This document shows, in pieces, positions 8,265 to 15,326 of a DNA stretch of 64,000 nt; positions within the stretch are counted from its first letter, which is position 1; the number at the start of each line of letters is the position of its first letter. A program made the position numbers and the translations under genes. This DNA is from Holophagaceae bacterium (lineage in GTDB: Bacteria; Acidobacteriota; Holophagae; Holophagales; Holophagaceae): NCBI GenBank assembly GCA_016720465.1, contig JADKKO010000002.1, forward strand, positions 164,001 to 228,000, read 5' to 3'. Below the pieces are notes generated by a model. That model saw only the letters and a list, made by a program, of their open reading frames with translations. It made no database searches and was not told where the DNA came from.

Positions 8265-10105
8265 TTCAAGAGCCCTTCCAGCAGTTCGATCTGGCCGAGG
8301 GGCGCGGAAAGCTGGAGTCCCTGCACCGCCGGGCGCACGGCCGCGATGAGCTCCCGGGCGATATCCAGGCCCACCTTCAACTGGTCCTCGGCGGAATCGA
8401 AGCGGCTGATGCGCGCAAGAATTGCATCCGGGACGAAAACGCCCGGCACCTCGTTGGCCATGAACTGGGCATTGCGCAGGCTCTTCAGGGGCCAGATGCC
8501 GGCGATGACCGGAATCTTGAACGGCGCCGCGAATTCCAGGAACCGGAACAGGGATTCCGGATCGAAAATCGGCTGGGTGATGGCCCATTCGGCGCCCGCC
8601 TCGACCTTGTACCGGAAGCGGCTCTGCTCCCGCTCCACATCGACGGCCACCGGATTGGCACCCACGCCGATGCTGAAGGCCGTGGGCTCGCCGATGCTCG
8701 ATCCGCCCAGGTCCTGGCCGCTGTTGAGGCGCGACAGCATGTTCACCAGCCCGATGGAGTCGATGTCGAACACGGCCGTAGCCTGGGGGTAGGGGCCGAG
8801 TTTCGGGGGATCGCCCGTCACCGCGAGCATATTCCGCAGGCCGAGCCCCGCCGCGCCCAGCAGGTCGCTTTGCATCCCTAGGAGATTGCGGTCCCGGCAG
8901 GCGTAGTGGAGCACCGTTTCCAGGCCCACCCGCTGCTCGATCAGGAGCGCCGTCGCCAGCGCGCTCATGCGGGCCATGGCCCGGGGGCCATCGGGGACAT
9001 TGATGGCATCGGCGCCCAGGGCCTTGGCTTTCCGGGCTTTCTCCAGCAGCTTGTCCGCGCTGGTGCCTTTGGGCGGGACCAGTTCCACCGTGGTGACGAA
9101 TTCGCCCTTGGCGAGCTTGGCCGAGAAACCGCTGCGCTGCTCGAAAGGAAGCGTCGTCGATGGAGCCGCCACATCCTTCTGCACCACCTCCGGCCGCCCG
9201 TGGTCGAAGGCTTCGGCCTGCCGCATGGCGCCGCGCATGGCCCGGGTATGGGCGGGGGTGGTGCCGCTGCAGCCGCCCACGGCGATAGCGCCCAGCGAGA
9301 GCGCCTGCCGCGCGAACTCGCCCAGGTATTCCGGGCTCGCCATGTAGAGCAGCCGGCCGTCCACCTGCCGCGGCAGGCCGGCGGACGGATTCAGGATGAT
9401 GGGCGCGTCCGTCGCGGCCCGGAACCGCTTCAACAGATCCAGGATGGGCGCCGGCCCGTTGCCGCCGTTCACGCCCACCAGGTCCGCCCCCCAATCCCGC
9501 AGCTTCTGGATGTACCACTCCGGTTCGGTGCCGTAGAGCGTGGCGCCCTCGTCGTTGGGCGTCATCATGGCGGCGATGGGCAGATCAGACACTTCGTGGA
9601 TGGCGAGGATCGCCTGCTGGATCTCGTTCAGGTCCGCGAAGGACTCCAGCACGAAGAGGTCCACGCCGCCGGCCTGCAGGGCCTTCGCCTGCTCCGCGAA
9701 AAAAGCGCGGGCTTCTTCAAAGGAGGTCGGCCCCCAGGGCTCGATGCGCAGGCCCAGGGGCCCGATACAACCCGCCACGAAGCCTTGGCCGTGGCTGCTG
9801 CCCGTCTGTTCCAACGCCTTGCGGGCCAGCTCCGCGCCCACGCGGTTGATCTCCGCCAGTTTCTCCGCGAAGCCGTAGCCGCTGAGTTTCACCCGGTTGG
9901 CGGCCCAGGTGTTGGTGGTGAGCACATCGGCGCCGGCGCCGCGGAACTGCTCGTGGACCGTCCGCACAAGATCCGGCGTGGCGAGGTTGGCTTCGTCGAA
10001 GGACCGGTTGATGAAGATGCCTTTTTCGAACAGCACCGTGGGCACGGAACCATCAAAAAGAAAGCGATGCCCGCTGTTCAGGGCGTGGCGGAAGGAGAGG
10101 GTCAT
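8261..10105 (-). CDS. homocysteine S-methyltransferase/MTHFR fusion
   Basis: A 614-residue fusion with the architecture of Bacillus YitJ. Residues 1-290 form a homocysteine S-methyltransferase barrel (FDGSVPTVLFEKG, LTTNTWAANR, LNPSAGLP). Residues about 320-614 form methylenetetrahydrofolate reductase, with TTVELVPPKG, NVPDGPRA, LAVTGDPP and ITQPIFDPE typical of MetF, which makes 5-methyl-THF using a flavin. Oddly, the zinc site is broken: the usual N-C-x-x-G-P is NGGNGP (about 213) and the usual G-G-C-C-G-T is GGCSGT (about 278). Two of three zinc Cys are therefore lost, while MetH here keeps all three. The MTHFR half appears intact. It follows the SDR gene by 66 bases. Confidence 0.9.
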   Translation of the reverse strand: MTLSFRHALNSGHRFLFDGSVPTVLFEKGIFINRSFDEANLATPDLVRTVHEQFRGAGADVLTTNTWAANRVKLSGYGFAEKLAEINRVGAELARKALEQTGSSHGQGFVAGCIGPLGLRIEPWGPTSFEEARAFFAEQAKALQAGGVDLFVLESFADLNEIQQAILAIHEVSDLPIAAMMTPNDEGATLYGTEPEWYIQKLRDWGADLVGVNGGNGPAPILDLLKRFRAATDAPIILNPSAGLPRQVDGRLLYMASPEYLGEFARQALSLGAIAVGGCSGTTPAHTRAMRGAMRQAEAFDHGRPEVVQKDVAAPSTTLPFEQRSGFSAKLAKGEFVTTVELVPPKGTSADKLLEKARKAKALGADAINVPDGPRAMARMSALATALLIEQRVGLETVLHYACRDRNLLGMQSDLLGAAGLGLRNMLAVTGDPPKLGPYPQATAVFDIDSIGLVNMLSRLNSGQDLGGSSIGEPTAFSIGVGANPVAVDVEREQSRFRYKVEAGAEWAITQPIFDPESLFRFLEFAAPFKIPVIAGIWPLKSLRNAQFMANEVPGVFVPDAILARISRFDSAEDQLKVGLDIARELIAAVRPAVQGLQLSAPLGQIELLEGLLK

Positions 10106-10171
10106 GCGCGCTTCCCGGGAAAGGAGACCTTCAGCGTGACGCCACCGCCCGGAACGTCAAGGCATGGCGCG

Positions 10172-10972
10172 TTATCCACAAAGCACCGTGCCGCCGTTGA
10201 CGTTCAGGACCTCGCCATTGATGGAGGCCGCCCAGTCGCTCAGCAGGAAGGCGATGGGGCCTGCGATGTCCTGGGCTTCGGGGATGTGGCCCAAAGGAAA
10301 GTTGCCTTCGATGCGTTTGCGCGCGGACGGCGCGGCCCGCAGTGCCGGGGCCGAAAGATCCGTATCCACCCAGCCCGGTGCCACGACATTCACCCGGATG
10401 CCGCTGGAGCCCAATTCTGGCGCCAGGGACTTCACCAGGGAGATGACCGCGCCCTTGGTGGCCGCGTAGGCGCCAAACCCCGCCTCGCCTCGCTGGCCGG
10501 CCGTGGAGCTGATGAGCACGATGCTGCCGCCGCCGCTGCGTTTCAGCGCCGGAATGACGGCGGCGTTCCAGAGGATGAGGCCCCGCAGATTGGTCTCCAG
10601 CACTTCATCCAGGAGCCGGAGTTCCGGTGCCTCCGCGGGGGTGGGCAGCCAGACCCCGGCGTTTCCGACGAAGGCGTCGATGCCGCCCCAGGCCTCCTCC
10701 ACCGCTCGTACCGTGGTTTCGGCGTCTTCGGCGCGGCGTTGGTCCGAACGCAGGGCCAGGATCTCCCGGCCCTCGGTGCGCAGGCTCCGGACCAGGGCTT
10801 CCGCCGCTTCTTCCTGCTCCCGGTAGGTGAAGGCGACGCTGGCGCCCAGGCTCGAGAGCAACCGCACCGCAGCCGCGCCGATGCCCCGGCTGCCGCCGGT
10901 GATGAGGATGCGCTTGCCGCTGAGGTTCAGCGGGTTCGTGATTTCCGGGAGCGTCGATGGAAGGCTGTTCAT
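10172..10972 (-). CDS. SDR-family oxidoreductase (FabG-like)
   Basis: A classical short-chain dehydrogenase/reductase. From the ATG at 10972 it has 266 residues. Motifs are the nucleotide-binding TGGSRGIG, NAG near the middle, an active-site Ser in VLISSTAG, YAATKGA (Y-x-x-x-K) and VNVVAPGWVDTD. Length and motifs match 3-oxoacyl-ACP reductase-type enzymes, but substrate cannot be assigned. The start is supported by AAGGAG six bases upstream and by an ATGA overlap with the aspartokinase stop, so the two are translationally coupled. Its presence in an aspartate-to-methionine block, where homoserine dehydrogenase is missing, is suggestive only. Confidence 0.88.
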   Translation of the reverse strand: MNSLPSTLPEITNPLNLSGKRILITGGSRGIGAAAVRLLSSLGASVAFTYREQEEAAEALVRSLRTEGREILALRSDQRRAEDAETTVRAVEEAWGGIDAFVGNAGVWLPTPAEAPELRLLDEVLETNLRGLILWNAAVIPALKRSGGGSIVLISSTAGQRGEAGFGAYAATKGAVISLVKSLAPELGSSGIRVNVVAPGWVDTDLSAPALRAAPSARKRIEGNFPLGHIPEAQDIAGPIAFLLSDWAASINGEVLNVNGGTVLCG

Positions 10973-12342
10973 GCGGACTCCTTGCATAGTTCGAAATGTT
11001 CGATCCAAAGATGGTGCAGCCGGGGGACTAGGTCCAGCAGTCGTTCCTGCGGAACCAGGAAAGCCAGCGAGATGGGCGAGGCACCGCTGAAGACGCCGCC
11101 GATGCGGTCGAGCTGGAAGGGCGCGAGAAGGCGCAGGGCCGCGTCCGGCGTGGCCCGCAAGCCTTCGCCCACCAGGGCGACCAGCGCCCAGTCCCGTTCC
11201 ACGCTGAAGCCATCCTCGCCCAGGTTGGCCAGGATGGCGTCGCAGCGCGGGCCCTCCGGCCGCACCACCAGGACGGTGCCCTCTGGTCCCGCGAGCAAGG
11301 CGAACCGGGTGGAGCCTGCTTCGCGCAACTCCGATTCCAGTTGGAGGGTCCGCGCCAGGTCTTCCTCGGGCGGCAGGCGGATCATCGCCAGGTCTTCCTT
11401 GTAGGCCACCGAAAGCACCGACCCCGGTTCCCGCCAGGGTGCGTCCACGGTGATGGTCGTCCGTGCAGCATCCGGACCTTCAGCGCGATGCGTATTGGCG
11501 ACCACCAGGGGAATGCGGGCCCGGGCCATGGGCGCTAGGCAACCAGCATGGAGCACCTTGGCGCCGAAGCTCGACAACGCCTGGGCCTCGGCGATGCTCA
11601 TGCGCGGAATCCGGCGGGCGTTGGCAACGAGGCTGGGATCGGCGCTGAGCACGCCGTCCACATCGGTCCAGATCTGGACCTCCGAGGCCTCCAGGGCCTC
11701 GCCGAACAGGCTCGCCGAGGTGTCCGAACCGCCGCGCCCCAGCGTGGTGGTGGAGCCGTCCGGGCCGGTGCCGATGAAGCCCTGGGTGACGAGCAGTTCG
11801 CCTTGCTGGAGGCGGGATTTCCAGGCGGCAGCCGCGGTCCGGATAGCGCCAGGTCGCGGCGCCGCGCGGCCATGCCGGCCGTCGGTCTTGATCACGTCTC
11901 TTGCCTCGGCGAAGGAGGCCTTCAGCCCCGACGCGCGCAACGCCGCCTCGGCCAGGCGCGCCGACAGGGATTCACCGATGGCCAGGGCTGCATCCCTGGT
12001 CCTGGGCCGCGCTTCGCACAATGCGCCCACACCTTCCAGCAGACCCCATAGCCGGCCAAATAGAGGCGTCCAGGTTGCTTCGATACCCGGGAGCAGGCCC
12101 AGGTCGCGGGCCACGCTCTCGTGATGGATCCGCAGCGGATGGATGGTGGATTTGGCCTCGGGCAGGTCGCCATCAGCCGCAAGGCGGAGGGCATGCAGGA
12201 TGCGGTCGGTGGTGCCGCAAAGCGCCGACACCACCACCAGGCCGCCATCGGGGATTTCAGAACGGACGATGGAAGCGACGCGCAACAGGGCTTCGGCGCT
12301 GCCCACGCTCGTCCCGCCGAATTTCAATACCTTCAGGCCCAT
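10969..12342 (-). CDS. aspartokinase
   Basis: A 457-residue aspartate kinase, first enzyme of the aspartate-family pathway. It begins MGLKVLKFGGTSVGS, the family's N-terminal nucleotide-binding signature, and has TLGRGGSDTSA and IWTDVDGVLSADP, both characteristic. The C-terminal 150 residues are the expected place for ACT regulatory domains, though their sequence is divergent. Upstream sequence in frame is antisense to metX and is excluded: the ATG at 12342 shares one base with the metX stop. No homoserine dehydrogenase domain is fused. Which aspartokinase class it belongs to is not decided, so no gene symbol is given. Confidence 0.92.
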   Translation of the reverse strand: MGLKVLKFGGTSVGSAEALLRVASIVRSEIPDGGLVVVSALCGTTDRILHALRLAADGDLPEAKSTIHPLRIHHESVARDLGLLPGIEATWTPLFGRLWGLLEGVGALCEARPRTRDAALAIGESLSARLAEAALRASGLKASFAEARDVIKTDGRHGRAAPRPGAIRTAAAAWKSRLQQGELLVTQGFIGTGPDGSTTTLGRGGSDTSASLFGEALEASEVQIWTDVDGVLSADPSLVANARRIPRMSIAEAQALSSFGAKVLHAGCLAPMARARIPLVVANTHRAEGPDAARTTITVDAPWREPGSVLSVAYKEDLAMIRLPPEEDLARTLQLESELREAGSTRFALLAGPEGTVLVVRPEGPRCDAILANLGEDGFSVERDWALVALVGEGLRATPDAALRLLAPFQLDRIGGVFSGASPISLAFLVPQERLLDLVPRLHHLWIEHFELCKESA

Positions 12343-13289
12343 CACGCGGCTCCTTTCAACACGTCGCGGAGCCATGCGGAAACCTGGTCCCATTCGATGA
12401 GAAAGGCGTCGTGGCCATGTGCGCTTTGGATCCATTTCAAACTGCCCAAAGTTCCGGCCGCTGCGGCCGCGTCGGCCAGTTCCTGGATCCGGGGTGCCGT
12501 GAAGAGCTGGTCGCCGCTGAGTCCCAGGACATGCAGCGGCGCCCTCAGCTCTTTCAACGCGGGCACCAGGCCTCCGCGCCCGCGCCCGATGTCGTGGGCG
12601 TCCATGGCGGATAGCAGCGCGAGGTAGCTGGCCCGCGTGAAGCGCGCTGCCAGGACTTCGCCATGATGGCGCAGCCAATCTAGAATCTGGAGCTTGGACT
12701 CGAACCGTGAATTGATGCCTTCAGGAGCGCGGAAGGTGAGCATGGCGGCGTGCCGCGCCAGGGCGATGGCCTGATCGTCTGGAAGATCGCTGTTAAGGAT
12801 GGCCCGTTGGATTTGATGGGTGCCCCAGATCCAGGCATCGCTGCATCCGCCGCAGCCGATGGCCGCCACGGTATTGAATCGCTCCGGCGCCAGCAGCGCC
12901 AGTTCCAGCGCCACCATGCCCCCGAGACTGCCGCCCACCAAGGCATCAAAGGTCAGGTGTTCCGCTTCGAGCCAGCGCGCCAGGGCCGCGGCCTGGTCCC
13001 GGGGCGTGATGCGCGGAAAATCGCGCACGCTATCGGGCCCGGTGCTGCCGTAGCAGGAGCCGAGGAGATTAGGCGCCCAGACCGTGCAGACCGCAGGATC
13101 CAGTGGCGCGCCGGGATGGAAAAGCGGATCCCACCAGCCCTTCTCCCCCTCGGGCTGCGGGCCGCCAGTCAGGGCGTGGAGCACCAATACCTTCACGGGC
13201 CCGGTGCCGATGCGGCGATGGGCGATATGGAAGGTGAGGGGCTGGCCGTTTTCCAGAACCAGGGTGTCAGACTCCAACGTCGTGCTCAC
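12342..13289 (-). CDS. metX: homoserine O-acetyltransferase
   Basis: A 315-residue alpha/beta-hydrolase-fold acyltransferase that activates homoserine, most likely with acetyl-CoA. Motifs are VLHALTGGP near the N-terminus, NLLGSCYGSTGPDS (typical of MetX), nucleophile elbow GGSLGGM, and GHDAFLIEW at the C-terminus carrying the catalytic His. It is shorter than the usual 350-380 residues. The start is GTG, with GGAGG about seven bases upstream, and overlaps the metY stop as GTGA. Acetyl versus succinyl specificity is inferred from the adjacent O-acetylhomoserine sulfhydrylase. Confidence 0.93.
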   Translation of the reverse strand: MSTTLESDTLVLENGQPLTFHIAHRRIGTGPVKVLVLHALTGGPQPEGEKGWWDPLFHPGAPLDPAVCTVWAPNLLGSCYGSTGPDSVRDFPRITPRDQAAALARWLEAEHLTFDALVGGSLGGMVALELALLAPERFNTVAAIGCGGCSDAWIWGTHQIQRAILNSDLPDDQAIALARHAAMLTFRAPEGINSRFESKLQILDWLRHHGEVLAARFTRASYLALLSAMDAHDIGRGRGGLVPALKELRAPLHVLGLSGDQLFTAPRIQELADAAAAAGTLGSLKWIQSAHGHDAFLIEWDQVSAWLRDVLKGAA

Positions 13290-14599
13290 GGATGCACCTC
13301 CGCCAGGGCGAAGTCCAGATCATCTCGAAGATCCTGGATGTGCTCCAGGCCCACGCTCAGCCGGATGAGATCCTCCGTGACGCCGGTGGTGGCGCGCTCG
13401 CTGGGGCTCAATTGCGCATGGGTAGTGCTGGCGGGATGGATGATGAGCGACTTGGCGTCGCCGATGTTGGCGAGCCGGGAGAAGAGCTGCACCTTGTTGA
13501 TGACGGTCTTGCCCGCGTCCAACCCGCCCTTCACGCCGAAGGTCAGGATGCCGCCGAAACCCGCGCCGGGCCTGAAGTAGCGCTTGGCCGCCCCGTGGCT
13601 TTCATGGTCCTCGAGGCCGGGATAGTTCACCCAGGCGACCTTGGGATGATTCTGCAGCCACCGGGCCAGCGCCAAGGCGTTGCGGCCGTGGGCCTCGAGC
13701 CGCAGGGGCAGCGTCTCCAATCCCTGGATCAGCAGGAAGGCGTTGAAGGGGGAGATGGCCGGGCCCGTATCCCGCAGGCCTTCGATGCGGGCCTTGGTGA
13801 TAAAGGCCGCGGGACCGGCGAGATCATGGAGCTTGGCGCCGTGGTAGCTGGGATTGGGCTCCGTGAATTCCGGGAACTTGCCATTGGCCCAGTTGAATTT
13901 TCCGCCATCCACGATGACGCCGCCGATGGCGGTGCCGTGGCCGCCGATGAATTTCGTCGCGCTGTGCACCACGATATGTGCCCCGTGCTGGAGCGGCTGC
14001 AGCAGGTAGGGCGTGGGGATGGTGTTGTCCACGATCAGCGGGATGCCCGCGTCTTCTGCGATGCGGCCCAGCACTTCGAATTCCGGGATATCGAGCTTGG
14101 GATTGCCCACGGCTTCGATATAGATGGCCTTGGTATTTGCTTGAATGGCCGCACGGAAGGCCTCCACATCGCGGCTGTCTACGAAGGTGGTGGTGATGCC
14201 ATTTCGCGGCAGCGTGTTGTGCAGCAGGTTGTAGGTGCCGCCGTAGAGGTTGTTGCCCGCCACGATGTGATCGCCGGTCCTCAATAAGGTTTGGAAGGCC
14301 AGCGTGATGGCGGCTTGCCCCGAGGCCACCGCCAGTGCGCCGATGCCGCCTTCGAGTTGCGCCAGCCGCGTCTCCAGCACCGCCTGGGTCGGGTTCATGA
14401 TGCGCGTGTAGATGTTGCCGGGCACTTCCAGGTTGAAGAGTTGCGCCCCGTGTTCGGCGGAATCGAAGACGTAGCTCGTGGTCTGGTAGATGGGCACCGC
14501 CCGGGACTTGGTGTCCCCGTCCGGCGTGTGGCCCCCATGGAGAGCCAGAGTTGCGAAGCGGTACTCGGTCGTGCGGTTTTCAGTGGTGGTGTCGCTCAT
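13286..14599 (-). CDS. metY: O-acetylhomoserine sulfhydrylase
   Basis: A PLP-dependent Cys/Met-metabolism enzyme of 437 residues that makes homocysteine from O-acetylhomoserine and sulfide. It shows ALHGGHTPD, PIYQTTSYVF, YTRIMNPT, ASGQAAITLAF, and the PLP lysine in SATKFIGGHGTAIGG. The C-terminal LSVGLEHIQDLRDDLDFAL is typical. I use the ATG at 14599, which has GGAG about eight bases upstream; an in-frame ATG at 14662 lacks this and adds an atypical 21-residue extension. It is the first gene of the riboswitch-headed block and overlaps metX by four bases. Confidence 0.95.
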   Translation of the reverse strand: MSDTTTENRTTEYRFATLALHGGHTPDGDTKSRAVPIYQTTSYVFDSAEHGAQLFNLEVPGNIYTRIMNPTQAVLETRLAQLEGGIGALAVASGQAAITLAFQTLLRTGDHIVAGNNLYGGTYNLLHNTLPRNGITTTFVDSRDVEAFRAAIQANTKAIYIEAVGNPKLDIPEFEVLGRIAEDAGIPLIVDNTIPTPYLLQPLQHGAHIVVHSATKFIGGHGTAIGGVIVDGGKFNWANGKFPEFTEPNPSYHGAKLHDLAGPAAFITKARIEGLRDTGPAISPFNAFLLIQGLETLPLRLEAHGRNALALARWLQNHPKVAWVNYPGLEDHESHGAAKRYFRPGAGFGGILTFGVKGGLDAGKTVINKVQLFSRLANIGDAKSLIIHPASTTHAQLSPSERATTGVTEDLIRLSVGLEHIQDLRDDLDFALAEVHP

Positions 14600-14727
14600 G
14601 GCGGACTCCGTGTAAGGCTTCGCCAACCCCGTCGGCGAGGAGATTGTGTGCGCCCTTGTCATCCGCGGATGCGGATCCTCTGGGCACGGCGAGGGAGCCC
14701 CTCGTCAGTCCGCTGCGAGATACAGAA

Positions 14728-14782
14728 TTGAAGGGGCCCGAATGTACGCGAAGCGAACTTCGCATGCATCGGGCCCCTTCAA
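14728..14782 (-). terminator. expression-platform hairpin of the SAM riboswitch
   Basis: A long stem-loop with perfect 14-bp arms (14728-14741 and 14769-14782, TTGAAGGGGCCCGA and its complement) plus further inner pairing around GCGAAGTTCGC. It lies between the SAM-I aptamer and the metY start. It reads as the terminator of a transcription-attenuating riboswitch, though the following T-run (ATTCTGT) is weak. Confidence 0.7.
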
Positions 14783-14813
14783 AGCGTGTGTGATCGTCCT
14801 TGAGTCAGTTCAC

Positions 14814-14928
14814 ATCAGCTCATCATCTTTCCGGTTGTTAACCGGTGGGAATTGGCACCACGACTGCGTTTGCAGCAGGTTGCCAAGGTTTCATAGGGCC
14901 CGTCCCTCCACCTTTCTGGATATCGCGC
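14814..14928 (-). promoter_or_regulatory. SAM-I (S-box) riboswitch aptamer
   Basis: Read on the minus strand, this leader has the S-box core in order: AGAAAGGTGGAGGGAC, GGGCCCTATGAAACC, TTGGCAACC, then GGTGCCAATTCC and finally GAAAGATGATGAG. These are the conserved kink-turn, P3 and P4 elements of SAM-I aptamers, which bind S-adenosylmethionine. It is about 215 bases upstream of metY, with a terminator-like hairpin between. High SAM should therefore reduce transcription of the metY-metX-aspartokinase block and probably the genes beyond. Identification is by eye from conserved strings, not from a covariance model. Confidence 0.93.
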
Positions 14929-14960
14929 TATGGAACTGACAAAGATCTCGTGAAGAAACA

Positions 14961-14989
14961 AATGTAGGATTTCCGGCCAGATCAAGCAA
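14961..14989 (-). promoter_or_regulatory. candidate sigma-70 promoter of the met block
   Basis: On the minus strand, TTGCTT (14984-14989) and TACATT (14961-14966) are separated by 17 bases. Transcription would start near 14953, about 25 bases before the SAM-I aptamer. The match to consensus is moderate. Confidence 0.45.
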
Positions 14990-15326
14990 GAGGAAATTCG
15001 ACCGGATCAGGTTTATTGGAGTTGCAGGAAACATCAACACAGGCAGAACACGGACATCAGAGGGAAAACTGGAAGAGGATGCAGTGACCGGCGCCAAATT
15101 GCGAAATGAAGTTTGAAAAATGACTACCCACACCTGGAAACAGAATTTGGAGATGGCCTTCCTTTTCCAGGGGATACCGCGGGCCTGGGATGAACTGGGG
15201 CTACACCGGCAGGTCGTATGGAAGCGGAACAGCGAAGTTCGGTGGGTGGATAGAGTGCAATCCCTTGCTTGTTTAGGTCTCAAAAATGCATAAGTTGAGG
15301 TTGTCATCCTCAAGAACGGGGTTGGT
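14990..15326. other. intergenic region between divergent genes
   Basis: This stretch lies between the met promoter and the beta-helix lipoprotein gene. It is of lower GC content than its neighbours. Nothing beyond short open frames without ribosome sites is seen. Confidence 0.45.

Noticed and set aside
8906..11404. Long plus-strand open frame of over 800 codons opposite the MTHFR, SDR and aspartokinase genes
   Set aside because: It is antisense to three well-supported genes, is rich in Arg, Gly and His as GC-rich shadows are, and shows no family motif.
12343..12678. N-terminal extension of the aspartokinase
   Set aside because: The extension is antisense-frame reading of metX with Arg-rich sequence; the kinase signature starts at the ATG at 12342.
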